Positions 8,349 through 17,541 of a DNA stretch of 59,438 nt are shown one piece after another. Each line of letters opens with the position of its first letter. The first letter of the stretch is position 1. The position numbers and the translations under genes are program-made. This DNA comes from Bacteroidota bacterium (GTDB lineage: Bacteria; Bacteroidota; Bacteroidia; AKYH767-A; 2013-40CM-41-45). The DNA lies in the NCBI GenBank assembly GCA_003389385.1, contig QQVM01000015.1, positions 1 to 59,438 on the forward strand, given 5' to 3'. Under the pieces are notes generated by a model. That model saw nothing but the letters and a program-made list of their open reading frames with translations. It did not search any database and had not been told where the DNA came from.

Positions 8349-9425
8349 ATGACGGGTACGGCCATAGCAGCATATATAGTCCTCTTCAGCGTCACCTTTC
8401 TGATAGCTCCGCTGATTCTGGCATCATTACTCAGAAAAATCGATCTTCAGGACAAGTACTCTTCCGCTGAACTATTTATATATGCCGGCGGAGGTGCTCC
8501 TGCTTTGATTGCCTTGTTCATTTATTATCTGCTCTTTTTGATTCCAGGGATGTCTGAATTGTTTTATCCTGCTGCAATCATTTTGCTGCTGATGCTTTCT
8601 TCATTTTTTCTGAGAAAGCAAATCAAAAAAATGTTTTTTGAACTCATTGAAAAGCTGAAAGAAAATTTAAATTTCAGCAGCCGAGAGGGTGTCATGAATA
8701 TTCTTTTCGCAGCCGGAGTGTTGATGGTGTTTGCCGGCGGACAATACCTGGTTCTTCACAGACCTCTTGTAGAGCATGACATCCTTGAGTACGCGACTCA
8801 GGCGAAGATTTTTTTTCGTGACAGGGCATTGGAATACTTGCCTCTGAGATATGATGAGCTAAGTGGATTTTTCTACGTAGGACTACACGGTTTTCTGTTC
8901 ATCATGCTTTCGGTTTGGGAACAGTTCTTTAATTCATGTTTCGGATTGGAATCAGATTATCTTTTCCGAAGTATGACTAATGTGTATGGCATTCTCATTC
9001 TGCTCACAGCATACTATTGGTTGAGAAAGATTGATACAAGACTCGCATTGATCTCAGGTGCTGTCCTGATGCTCAATTCTGGTATCATTACTACATTTCT
9101 GGTATATCATGTAGACATGTTCCGGATTTTTTTGCTGATGAGCTCTGTGATTTTAATGCTTAAGGCAATTAATTCAGGAGACAGATTATCATTTCTTCTT
9201 CTAGGTATATTCTCCGGTCCGAGTGCAAATGCACATTCGATTGGTGTGTTTGCTGCATTTGCCTTCGTAGGAATTGTCTTTCTTCTAATGGATGGAAACT
9301 TTTTAAAACGAGTCCGGGCAGCTCTGTTTTTATCGGCAATCATTTTATTATTCGGCGGCTTGCATTACGTCGTGGATATCTTCAATGGAACCGGCTGGAT
9401 ATTTAAAGACATAAAGTTTTACTGA
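8349..9425 (+). CDS. N-terminal part of a GT-C (family 39-like) membrane glycosyltransferase
   Basis: A 358-residue protein with about nine predicted membrane segments. After the first helices a periplasmic loop carries E142-H-D144-x-x-E-Y, the acidic loop typical of lipid-linked-sugar GT-C enzymes. Further on, A-H-S-x-G in a helix is also typical. It ends abruptly after a hydrophobic segment, and the next gene begins 1 bp after its TGA in another frame with what looks like the remaining C-terminal half. Together they make about 670 residues, a normal length for the family. It may be a naturally split enzyme or a frameshifted gene. The GT-C assignment is from topology and motif only. Confidence 0.6.
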   Translation: MTGTAIAAYIVLFSVTFLIAPLILASLLRKIDLQDKYSSAELFIYAGGGAPALIALFIYYLLFLIPGMSELFYPAAIILLLMLSSFFLRKQIKKMFFELIEKLKENLNFSSREGVMNILFAAGVLMVFAGGQYLVLHRPLVEHDILEYATQAKIFFRDRALEYLPLRYDELSGFFYVGLHGFLFIMLSVWEQFFNSCFGLESDYLFRSMTNVYGILILLTAYYWLRKIDTRLALISGAVLMLNSGIITTFLVYHVDMFRIFLLMSSVILMLKAINSGDRLSFLLLGIFSGPSANAHSIGVFAAFAFVGIVFLLMDGNFLKRVRAALFLSAIILLFGGLHYVVDIFNGTGWIFKDIKFY

Positions 9426-9426
9426 T

Positions 9427-10365
9427 ATGAACTGGCTTCAGAGATATTCAATTCTTTTCGCGATTTTTCTTTTATGCCTGCTTGTGCTCAATTTCGTTTA
9501 TAATCTGCTAGATGCGCCTTTTTCCGGAACTGACATCAATCTGATTAACAGAGGAATTGACACTACAGAGAGGGAATGGCTGAACGGCTATCTCGGACTG
9601 TTTTTCAGGTTTAAATTTTTAGGAAATATTAACTGGTTATTACTGCCATTGATTATTCTTTATATGTCGGTGATGAAATTTAAAAAATGGGAATTGGCTG
9701 CATTGATATCCTGGCTTTTCATATTTTTTCTGGTGATGTCCAAAGGTTATTTCAACATGCGTTACCAGATCACACTTCTGCCATTGACTTTGACTATGTT
9801 GCTTTATATTTCATGGAAACTGTTTGACTTCTATAAATTCGGTAATGAGCGTTTTCTTTATTTTTTCTTTCTTGTAATCCTGCTTATTTATAACGACGTA
9901 AAATTTTTTACTTCAGGAACAAGCAAGACTGATGAAGCCCTTGCACATGTCAGTGGAGAGATAAAGAGCGGAACTACAGAGCACACGAAAAACTACACTT
10001 TGTGGATGAATCCCAAACCTGTGCAGATGATTCAGTATTTGAAAAATATCGATCCACAACTTCCGAATTCAGGCGTCATTGTAAACAATCTTCCATCTTA
10101 TTATTACTATACTGGCAAGAAAGGTGTGTATTACTGGTGTCAGGATGATGTGTATTACAGCAAGGATGGAGAGCAAAAGTTAATGCGTGGAAGGGAAGAT
10201 TTCAATGCGCTGGCAGCTTTCATCAGAGATTCTCTTCAATGCGGATTTATATTGAGTACTTTTCAGTTTGAAGGGTATAATCCTTTATTCGACAAATTCA
10301 TTCAGGATAAATGCCGACTCGAGTTTCAAGATCCGACAGGCTATGTTCTTTATTCTGTGTTATGA
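9427..10365 (+). CDS. C-terminal part of a GT-C type membrane protein
   Basis: 312 residues: about four or five transmembrane helices up to residue 165, then a soluble, probably periplasmic C-terminal domain of about 145 residues. This is the usual ending of GT39-like glycosyltransferases. It lacks the catalytic acidic loop, which lies in the preceding gene. Its ATG is 1 bp after the preceding TGA. In its own frame a stop lies at 9412-9414, so any ancestral fusion junction would be within 9415-9426. The gene ends in an ATGA overlap with the next flippase. Function alone is unknown; I infer it works with 8349-9425. Confidence 0.55.
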   Translation: MNWLQRYSILFAIFLLCLLVLNFVYNLLDAPFSGTDINLINRGIDTTEREWLNGYLGLFFRFKFLGNINWLLLPLIILYMSVMKFKKWELAALISWLFIFFLVMSKGYFNMRYQITLLPLTLTMLLYISWKLFDFYKFGNERFLYFFFLVILLIYNDVKFFTSGTSKTDEALAHVSGEIKSGTTEHTKNYTLWMNPKPVQMIQYLKNIDPQLPNSGVIVNNLPSYYYYTGKKGVYYWCQDDVYYSKDGEQKLMRGREDFNALAAFIRDSLQCGFILSTFQFEGYNPLFDKFIQDKCRLEFQDPTGYVLYSVL

Positions 10366-11648
10366 AGAGCAGAATAAAAAATATCACAGAAAGCAGGTTT
10401 AATAAAGACCTGATATGGAATGCAGGCGCCTTCGGAATGATATCCGTGATCGGTGTTCTGATAAATATTGTCATTTTGAATGTATATGATGCTTCCGCAC
10501 TTGGAGTTTTCAATCAGGTGTATGCAATTTACATCATGCTTTCTCAAATTGCCGTCGGAGGAGTTCATCTCTCCGTTCAGGCGTTCATTCCTAAATATGC
10601 GAAGAGAGCGGATCATGCAGGACTTGTGCTGTATTCAGCGCTGTTGCATTCGGTTCTGAGCTCTGTTGCTGTAATATTTCTCTGTTACGCTTTTGCAGAT
10701 TATACAGGTAAGATTTTAGGAAGTCCGCAGGTTTCAGATGGATTTCGGATTGCAGCCTGGGGCTTACTTTTTTTCTCAATGAACAAAGTAATGCTTGCGT
10801 ATTTCAACGGAGTAAGAAGAATGAAGGTATTTGCTTTTTTTCAACTCATGAGATTCGTACTGATGTTTGCAATTCTGATGGTGCTGGTTGGAGGAAACAA
10901 CCGCGACAGCTACAGACTTTGTGTTATGCTTTCTGTTTCCGAAGCAATTTTGTTTTTATTTATCTCTGTTCTGGTAGTCAGAAGTGTTCCTTATACAGGT
11001 GGGTTGAAATTCAAAGCCTGGATGAAAAGAAATTTTAAATTCGGCAACCGGGCTCTTGCCGGCAATTTTTTACTCGATATCAATACCAGAGTGGATGTCT
11101 TTATACTCGGAATTTTTCTTTCTGATAAGATGGTGGGTATCTACAGTTTTGCAAGTACCATAGCCGAAGGTTTTATGCAACTGCCTGTTTTGTTCAGGAA
11201 CAATATCAATCCTGTCATTACTGACGCTTATGCACGTGGCAAATCCACATTAAAAACAGTATTGTCCAAGAATTCTAAGGCCTTCTACAAAATTCTTTCT
11301 CCTCTGGCCGCCCTCAGCATACTGGCATTTCCGATTGTTACATGGGTTTCAGGAGTAGGCGAGGATGGTTATGCGATGTGGGTGGTCTATGCCATTCTGA
11401 TAGGTTCAGTAGTACTCACGAGTGGTTTTCTGCCTTTTGTAATGATATTTAACCAAATTGGAAGGCCGCACATCCAGACTTATTTTATCTTCTGGATATT
11501 TCTTTCAAACCTGGTCTTCAATTTGATATTTGTTCCCTGGATGGGAATCTACGGTGCAGCACTCGGAACAGCATTATCGTTTGTCATGCAGGTTTTCATT
11601 ATGAAAGCATACTTAAAACCAGTGTTTGCTGAAATGAAGAATAAATGA
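10362..11648 (+). CDS. Oligosaccharide flippase (Wzx-like, MOP superfamily)
   Basis: About 428 residues with 12-14 predicted membrane helices, of the polysaccharide-export branch of the MOP superfamily. It would move lipid-linked glycan repeat units across the inner membrane. ATG 10362 overlaps the previous stop as ATGA. An in-frame start 51 bp further upstream lies inside the previous gene and would add a non-hydrophobic extension, so I reject it. The next gene, also a flippase, overlaps its stop by the same ATGA pattern. Confidence 0.85.
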   Translation: MKSRIKNITESRFNKDLIWNAGAFGMISVIGVLINIVILNVYDASALGVFNQVYAIYIMLSQIAVGGVHLSVQAFIPKYAKRADHAGLVLYSALLHSVLSSVAVIFLCYAFADYTGKILGSPQVSDGFRIAAWGLLFFSMNKVMLAYFNGVRRMKVFAFFQLMRFVLMFAILMVLVGGNNRDSYRLCVMLSVSEAILFLFISVLVVRSVPYTGGLKFKAWMKRNFKFGNRALAGNFLLDINTRVDVFILGIFLSDKMVGIYSFASTIAEGFMQLPVLFRNNINPVITDAYARGKSTLKTVLSKNSKAFYKILSPLAALSILAFPIVTWVSGVGEDGYAMWVVYAILIGSVVLTSGFLPFVMIFNQIGRPHIQTYFIFWIFLSNLVFNLIFVPWMGIYGAALGTALSFVMQVFIMKAYLKPVFAEMKNK

Positions 11649-12922
11649 GGCAGGGAATTAATATAAGAGGATCATTTGGAAAAAGTGTTCTGACTTTGCT
11701 CAGCGGAACAGCTCTAGCACAGCTGATTCCTTTGATGATATCACCGCTGCTCACCAGAATTTATGATCCTGTTCAGTTTGGACAACTTGCTCTTCTAATG
11801 GCGGTGCTGAATCCACTTTGTGTTATTGCTTCCGGAAAATACGAGCTAACTGTAATGTTGCCTAAAGATGAACAGAATGCACATCGCATTGTGACTTTGT
11901 CAGTGTTTATAGGAATGATCTTGTCTGCGGTTCTTGGGATTAGCGCATACTTAGGTGTGGACATAATAAACGCTTTATTTGGAATCGACTTTCATCCCTC
12001 TTTCTTTTATTTGCTCCCAACCGGACTTTTCATGATGGGTATATGGCAACCGGCGAACTATTATTTCATGCGGAAGGAGGAGTATCGAAAAATGTCTGTC
12101 AATAAAGTGGTTCAGATGGCAGCAATTTCTCTCCTGAGTCTTGCTTTCGGTTATTGGGGTATAGAAGATGGATTGATGTTTGGATACATCCTTGGCTGGA
12201 CTGCACTTGCTTTCATGACCTTATATCAGCTAAAACAAATTGGCTTCCGCTTTACTTTTTCCGACTTTAACGGAATGAAGGAGATGGCGTCCCGTTACAA
12301 AGATTATCCGGTTTATAATTTGCTGCCTTCTTTTTTAAATACACTTGCATTGTCAGTTCCTGTATTTATCCTCACATCTAAATTCAGTCAGGAAGATACC
12401 GGGTATTTCAATCTTTGCCGACAAATTCTTTTCATTCCATCCAGTTTTCTGGCCACCTCAATCGCTCAGGTATATTTCCAGAGAGTAGCTCGCAACAGGC
12501 AAATTGCGGTGCCATTGAGAAGAGATTTCCTGAGCCTGCTGAAAGTGCTTGGGTTGATTGCTTTGCTGATATTCATCACACTAATAACTGCTGGCCCCGA
12601 TTTATTCGCATTTGTCTTTGGAAATGAATGGAGATTGTCCGGTGATTTCTCCCGGATACTGGCTTTATCGATATGTATGCAATTTGTAGTTATTCCGATA
12701 TCATTTTCTCTGCCTGCAATTGAGAAGATCAGGCATACAAGCCTTTGGCAAGTCATTTATTTCAGCTCGGTTGCGGCGCTGTTCTTTTTTCCTTACTCTG
12801 AAGTTGAAAGTTTCCTTTGGTCTCTTACAATCCTTGAGTTTGTCGCATATGCAATTTACCTTTTTTGGATTTACCGCCTGCTTGTCAGACATGACAGGGA
12901 AAAAATGAATTCTGCTGCATGA
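11645..12922 (+). CDS. Second oligosaccharide flippase (Wzx-like)
   Basis: 425 residues, 12 or more hydrophobic helices. The N-terminus (SGTALAQLIPLMISPLLTRIYDP, seen as pieces) is the classic start of lipopolysaccharide-type flippases. It belongs to a different sequence group from the flippase just before it, so the pair is not a recent duplication. Start ATG 11645 overlaps the previous stop. Two unlike flippases in one operon suggest either two exported glycans or two merged clusters. Confidence 0.88.
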   Translation: MRQGINIRGSFGKSVLTLLSGTALAQLIPLMISPLLTRIYDPVQFGQLALLMAVLNPLCVIASGKYELTVMLPKDEQNAHRIVTLSVFIGMILSAVLGISAYLGVDIINALFGIDFHPSFFYLLPTGLFMMGIWQPANYYFMRKEEYRKMSVNKVVQMAAISLLSLAFGYWGIEDGLMFGYILGWTALAFMTLYQLKQIGFRFTFSDFNGMKEMASRYKDYPVYNLLPSFLNTLALSVPVFILTSKFSQEDTGYFNLCRQILFIPSSFLATSIAQVYFQRVARNRQIAVPLRRDFLSLLKVLGLIALLIFITLITAGPDLFAFVFGNEWRLSGDFSRILALSICMQFVVIPISFSLPAIEKIRHTSLWQVIYFSSVAALFFFPYSEVESFLWSLTILEFVAYAIYLFWIYRLLVRHDREKMNSAA

Positions 12923-13857
12923 TTCAACTGTCTGTCATATGTCCTGTTTACAATGAGAAGAATTACATTGAAGAATTGATTCGATCATTACTGAATTCCT
13001 CACCGCTGGAGAAGGAAATTATTCTTGTTGATGGCGGCTCAACGGATGGCACCAGAGAAATTATTACTGAATGGCAAAGTAAGCATCCGGAGATAATTTT
13101 GATTTCAAATCCGCTCCGATATGTCAGCCACGGATTTAATATGGCCTACAGGAAATCTTCCGGTCAGTTTATTGCCTTTATTGGAGCACATGCCGTTTAT
13201 CCATCAGATTATTTTGTCCATGCGCTCCGGTATCTGAAACAGGAAGAATGTGAGGCGGTAGGAGGGCCTTTGAAGCAGGACGGAAAAAGTGATATGGGAA
13301 AAGCAATCGCCTATTGCATGAGTTCTAAATTCGGGGTGGGCGACACGGAGTTTCGTACCAGCAAAGAGAAGAAGTATGTTCAGAGTGTAGCTTTTGCGGT
13401 ATATAAAAGGGAAGTATTTGAAAAGATTGGTTTGATGGATGAGGAGCTTATCAGAAACCAGGATGATGAATTTCATTATCGCATGAATGAAAAAGGCTTG
13501 AAAATACTGATGGTCCCGGAAATGCAATCAACTTATTATGTACGCGGAAGTATAAAAGCATTGTTCAGTCAGTATTATCAATACGGATATTACAAGCCGC
13601 TTGTCCTGAAAAAAGTAAAAAGCGGCATCAGGCTCAGACATCTCATTCCTGCCGGATTTGTGATCTACTTGCTATTGCTGCCATTTGTATTCTGGTATTA
13701 TCTCTTGTTTTTACCACTGGCAGTTTATTTAAGCTCTCTGTTGATTTTCTCCCTTCGTTCTGACAAGCATTTTTCAAAAGCATTGAGAATCTATCCAGTG
13801 TTGCATTTTGCTTATGGCTTAGGTTTTTTAAAAGGATTGAGGTGGTTCTTTAGATGA
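12919..13857 (+). CDS. Family 2 glycosyltransferase (ExoA-like)
   Basis: 312 residues. The GT-A start is SVICPVYNEKNYI, followed by LVDGGSTDGT. Near residue 95 comes I-G-A-H-A-V-Y-P, which in ExoA-like enzymes is usually D-A-H-x-x-Y-P. The first acidic residue of the metal motif is thus Gly here, while the His is kept. Three C-terminal hydrophobic segments (about 240-300) anchor it to the membrane. ATGA overlap with the flippase gene indicates translational coupling. Likely adds a sugar during repeat-unit assembly; the specificity is unknown. Confidence 0.82.
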   Translation: MIQLSVICPVYNEKNYIEELIRSLLNSSPLEKEIILVDGGSTDGTREIITEWQSKHPEIILISNPLRYVSHGFNMAYRKSSGQFIAFIGAHAVYPSDYFVHALRYLKQEECEAVGGPLKQDGKSDMGKAIAYCMSSKFGVGDTEFRTSKEKKYVQSVAFAVYKREVFEKIGLMDEELIRNQDDEFHYRMNEKGLKILMVPEMQSTYYVRGSIKALFSQYYQYGYYKPLVLKKVKSGIRLRHLIPAGFVIYLLLLPFVFWYYLLFLPLAVYLSSLLIFSLRSDKHFSKALRIYPVLHFAYGLGFLKGLRWFFR

Positions 13858-13906
13858 AGAATAGCCAATTCTGCTTGAGGAGATAAAATATGTAATTTGC
13901 AACCCT

Positions 13907-14998
13907 GTGAAAGTTTCATTCAAGATATTAACAATAATAGGAGCGAGGCCGCAGTTCATCAAAGCGGCTGTGTTGTCGCGCGCTTATGCAAAGTATCCCG
14001 GTATAAAAGAGATAATTCTGCATACGGGACAGCATTATGATGAAAACATGTCGGAGCGCTTTTTCAGAGAACTTGAGATTCCCGAACCTTCCTATAATCT
14101 TGAAGTGATTGAAAGCAATAACGCATTGATGATTTCCCGGATGATGGAAGGAATCATCAAAGTGATTGAAAAAGTGAAACCGGATGCGGCCGTCGTGTTT
14201 GGCGATACTAATACGACCCTGGCTGGAGCAATTGCTGCCTGCAAGTGTCAGATTCCACTGGCACATGTGGAAGCAGGCCTCAGGAGCTTCAACAGTTTTA
14301 TGCCGGAAGAGAAGAACAGGATTCTTACCGACAGTGTTTCTGATTGGCTTTTTTGTCCTACGCAAAATGCGTTTGATAATTTATTGAAGGAAGGTTTTGA
14401 AAAAAGCGGTAGGAAAATTTACCTGAGCGGGGATGTGATGTACGATTCCGCTTTGCATTTCAGTTCTAAGCTGCAAGCATCCGCCGCTACATCTGAAAGC
14501 AATGATTTTGTTTTAGTCAGTGTCCATCGCGCGGTCAATACTGATAACGCCGAAAATCTAAAATCAATCACAGAAGCATTAAACGAAGTATCTGATCGAA
14601 TTCGAATTGTATTTCCCCTTCATCCACGAACTAAAAAACAGATGGAGTCGATCGGAGTTAAATTAAATTTCGAAACATGTGAGCCTCAGGGTTATTTTGA
14701 TACTCTTAAACTTCTTAGAGATTGCAAACTGGTAATGACAGATAGCGGTGGTTTGCAGAAGGAATCATATTTTTTCGGAAAGAATTGTGTAATACTGCGT
14801 GATGAAACAGAATGGACTGAACTCATCACTCTAGGCTCTCATATTCTGGCTGGAGCCGACAAGGATAAAATTCTGGGAGCATTTGGGAGCACCATGAATT
14901 TAAAAATTAAAAATATGATCCATTGTTTCGGAGAAGGGAAAGCAGGAGAATTCATTGCAGAGAAATTATTCAGTGACCTAACAGCGAAAGGAAAATGA
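13907..14998 (+). CDS. UDP-N-acetyl sugar 2-epimerase (WecB/WbpI family)
   Basis: Interconverts gluco and manno forms of a UDP-HexNAc. GARPQFIKAA, GDTNTT, VEAGLRS, P-E-E-K-N-R, a V-H-R motif and a C-terminal TDSGG are visible. They cover the acidic and histidine residues used by the family. The histidine motif reads V-H-R-A-V-N instead of the common H-R-x-E-N. The segment R-D-E-T-E-W-T-E-L resembles the WbpI branch, which acts on diacetamido uronic acids, more than E. coli WecB; this is from memory. Length 363 is normal. GTG 13907 is the only start before the Rossmann motif. It overlaps the next gene by ATGA. Confidence 0.88.
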   Translation: MKVSFKILTIIGARPQFIKAAVLSRAYAKYPGIKEIILHTGQHYDENMSERFFRELEIPEPSYNLEVIESNNALMISRMMEGIIKVIEKVKPDAAVVFGDTNTTLAGAIAACKCQIPLAHVEAGLRSFNSFMPEEKNRILTDSVSDWLFCPTQNAFDNLLKEGFEKSGRKIYLSGDVMYDSALHFSSKLQASAATSESNDFVLVSVHRAVNTDNAENLKSITEALNEVSDRIRIVFPLHPRTKKQMESIGVKLNFETCEPQGYFDTLKLLRDCKLVMTDSGGLQKESYFFGKNCVILRDETEWTELITLGSHILAGADKDKILGAFGSTMNLKIKNMIHCFGEGKAGEFIAEKLFSDLTAKGK

Positions 14999-16266
14999 AT
15001 ATTAAAATTCTGAAAGAAAATTCACCTGTATTTCTTGTTCTGTTATTTGCTTTTTTTCTTTCGTCCTGGCAAATCTTTAGCATAGTTTCATTGGTTATTC
15101 TCATTCCCCTGGTGATCATCCGGTATGGTATTGGATCAATTTGGAAAACATTTAAATCAAGGAAATTACTTTTGATGTTTCCGCTTTACTACATACTGCA
15201 TTTGGCCGGACTCCTTAATACGGAGAATTTCAGTTACGCGACACTGGACCTTCAAATCAAACTCTCTTTTCTTCTCATGCCTTTGTTTTTAGCTCCTGTC
15301 CTGAAGGAAACTAAGGCTGCAAAACTCAAGAATGCATATATCTCCGGTGTAATATTCTCGCTTCTATTTTGCTTGATATTTGCCGCTTGGCGGTTTATTC
15401 AGGAAGGCGACAGCATCGTATTTTTCTACGGCGAGTATAGCAGGTTTATGCATTCCACTTATTATACTATGCATATAAATCTTGCCATGATCTTTCTTTT
15501 TGAGAAACTAATCCCGAAAGAATCAGAACGAAGCCGAAAATCGGATTTGCTGAGTTTCATCGGTATAATTTTCATGGCAATCAGCATTTTCATGTTATCG
15601 TCCAGAACGGGAACAGCTGTCATGTACATCACCGTGTTTTCATTCCTGATTATACGCTATTTAATTCCGGCATTCAGTTTTTTCAAAGCGGGAAAGGTTC
15701 TGATTCTTGTACTGCTTTTTGGACTTTTGCATTCTGCAGTTCTAGTAGTCTATGACCGGTACAGTGAAGTGGCGCCGGAGATCACACTTGAAATGGAAAA
15801 TAAAACGGTTCAGGATGGAGCTGTCCCTGCCCAAGTAAGCAGTCTTTCTTCACGCCTCTTTATTTGGCCTTTGTCATGGAGAATTATCATAGAAAATCCA
15901 CTTACAGGCGTCGGAACAGGTGATATTAAAGATGTATTAGTAAGTGAATATGAAAAAGCCGGATTTACTGAAGGTGTAGAGAAGAAACTCAATCCTCATA
16001 ACCAATTTTTGCATACCGGAGTGATACTTGGATTTCCAGGAATGATTTTTCTGTTGATTTTATTTATAATCTTTTCATGGGAGTATTTTGAAAGGAGGAA
16101 TTCCTTAGCCATTCTATTCAATGCAATAATCTTTCTAAATGCTCTGACCGAATCTGTCCTTGAAAGACAGGCAGGAGTTCTTTTGTTCTGCTTTTTCACC
16201 ATGGTGTTTCTGATGCATATATCCGAAAAGCGAAAAATTGTTTCCAGATCTGCGGGGGACAAATAG
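14995..16266 (+). CDS. O-antigen polymerase/ligase-like membrane protein (Wzy_C family)
   Basis: 423 residues, about 11-12 membrane helices. A large periplasmic loop (about residues 255-345) ends in G-V-G-T-G-D and N-P-H-N-Q-F-L-H-T-G, the signature of the O-antigen ligase/polymerase family. It probably polymerises repeat units or attaches the chain to its acceptor at the periplasmic face. Coupled to the epimerase by ATGA. Polymerase versus ligase cannot be decided from sequence. Confidence 0.85.
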   Translation: MNIKILKENSPVFLVLLFAFFLSSWQIFSIVSLVILIPLVIIRYGIGSIWKTFKSRKLLLMFPLYYILHLAGLLNTENFSYATLDLQIKLSFLLMPLFLAPVLKETKAAKLKNAYISGVIFSLLFCLIFAAWRFIQEGDSIVFFYGEYSRFMHSTYYTMHINLAMIFLFEKLIPKESERSRKSDLLSFIGIIFMAISIFMLSSRTGTAVMYITVFSFLIIRYLIPAFSFFKAGKVLILVLLFGLLHSAVLVVYDRYSEVAPEITLEMENKTVQDGAVPAQVSSLSSRLFIWPLSWRIIIENPLTGVGTGDIKDVLVSEYEKAGFTEGVEKKLNPHNQFLHTGVILGFPGMIFLLILFIIFSWEYFERRNSLAILFNAIIFLNALTESVLERQAGVLLFCFFTMVFLMHISEKRKIVSRSAGDK

Positions 16267-16288
16267 AAATATTCAGCATTAAATTCTT

Positions 16289-16296
16289 TAATTTTG
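16289..16296 (+). promoter_or_regulatory. -7 promoter box TAATTTTG before the aminotransferase gene
   Basis: Exact match to the Bacteroidota -7 consensus TAnnTTTG, 12 bp before ATG 16309. No clear -33 TTTG is visible. The predicted 5' leader is only a few nucleotides. It implies that the last three genes of the locus can be transcribed separately. Confidence 0.5.
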
Positions 16297-16308
16297 TTGC
16301 CAGAATTT

Positions 16309-17538
16309 ATGATCCCGTTTTCACCTCCCCGTATTGACCAAAAGATAATTGACGAAGTGACTGCAGCCCTTAAATCGGGCTGGATAACCACAGGTCCTCG
16401 TACCCGCAAGCTTGAAAATCAACTCAGTGCTTTTTGCGGTAATCCAACCACATTATGTGTCAACTCGGCTACCTCAGGATTGGAGCTGATGTTGCGTTGG
16501 TTCGGAGTGGGAGAAGGGGATGAAGTGATAATTCCAGCTTATACTTATGCTGCCACTGCCAATGTGGTTATACATTGCGGAGCAATCCCTGTACTAGTAG
16601 ATGTTCGTAAAGACTTCAATATTTCCATTCAGCAGGTGGAGTCTGCTATCACTTCCCGAACCAAAGTGATCATGCCGGTTGACTTCGGCGGATGGCCTTG
16701 TAATTATCAGGAGTTAAATGCCCTGGTAAGAAAGAAAGACATTGTTTCCTTGTTCAGTGCGAAAAGTCAAGCGCAAAAAACACTCGGCAGGATTTTGATA
16801 CTTTCAGATGCTGCGCATTCCCTGGGTGCCAAATTCAATGGTAAAAGGACTGGCAGCCTTACAGACGTTTCTGTATTTTCATTTCATGCGGTGAAAAATC
16901 TCACCACAGCCGAAGGAGGTGCCATTTCTCTGAACCTGCCTGAGCCTTTTGATAATGAAGCTGTATATCAGGAGTTGAGAGTGAAATCGCTTCATGGCCA
17001 GAATAAAGACGCTTTGGCTAAGATGCAGATCGGCAACTGGAAATATGATGTTGTAGAGGCGGGATACAAGATGAACATGACAGATATTCAGGCCGCAATC
17101 GGGCTGGTTGAGCTGGAAAGGTATGAAGAGGATACACTGCCAAGAAGAAAATCGATCTGCATACAATACATAAACCTGTTTCGAAATCATGCCTGGGCGA
17201 TTCTGCCCACGGTGCATGATTTAATTGATCAGAAGCATGAAGCAGAAAGCTCCTGTCATTTGTTTCCTTTAAGGATACATGGGGTGCATGAAGAACAAAG
17301 AGACCGGATTATTCAATTGATTTCTCAGAAGAATGTGGCCGTGAACGTGCATTTTTTACCATTGCCAATGCTAAGTTTTTACCGAAACAGTGGTTATGAA
17401 ATTTCAAAATATCCAATAACTTATTCCTTGTACGAAAATGAAATTTCACTTCCAGTATATTATGATTTGTCAGATGATCAGGTTCGTCAGGTCGCTGATA
17501 CTGTCATTTCATCTGTGGAAGAAGTGCTAAACTCCTGA
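16309..17538 (+). CDS. DegT/DnrJ/EryC1/StrS-family sugar aminotransferase
   Basis: PLP enzyme that transaminates a nucleotide-linked keto sugar. SGWITTGPRT at the N-terminus, the cofactor Asp in S-D-A-A-H-S-L-G-A and the Schiff-base Lys in F-H-A-V-K-N (K196) are present. Length about 410 is slightly above the usual 370-390, because of an extra segment of about 20 residues between the G-G-W-P motif and the cofactor Asp. Start: a TTG at 16294 lies inside the promoter box, so ATG 16309 is chosen. With the epimerase and amidotransferase it could build a diamino uronic-acid type sugar (WbpE role), but 4-aminotransferase activity is equally possible. Confidence 0.9.
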   Translation: MIPFSPPRIDQKIIDEVTAALKSGWITTGPRTRKLENQLSAFCGNPTTLCVNSATSGLELMLRWFGVGEGDEVIIPAYTYAATANVVIHCGAIPVLVDVRKDFNISIQQVESAITSRTKVIMPVDFGGWPCNYQELNALVRKKDIVSLFSAKSQAQKTLGRILILSDAAHSLGAKFNGKRTGSLTDVSVFSFHAVKNLTTAEGGAISLNLPEPFDNEAVYQELRVKSLHGQNKDALAKMQIGNWKYDVVEAGYKMNMTDIQAAIGLVELERYEEDTLPRRKSICIQYINLFRNHAWAILPTVHDLIDQKHEAESSCHLFPLRIHGVHEEQRDRIIQLISQKNVAVNVHFLPLPMLSFYRNSGYEISKYPITYSLYENEISLPVYYDLSDDQVRQVADTVISSVEEVLNS

Positions 17539-17541
17539 TCC

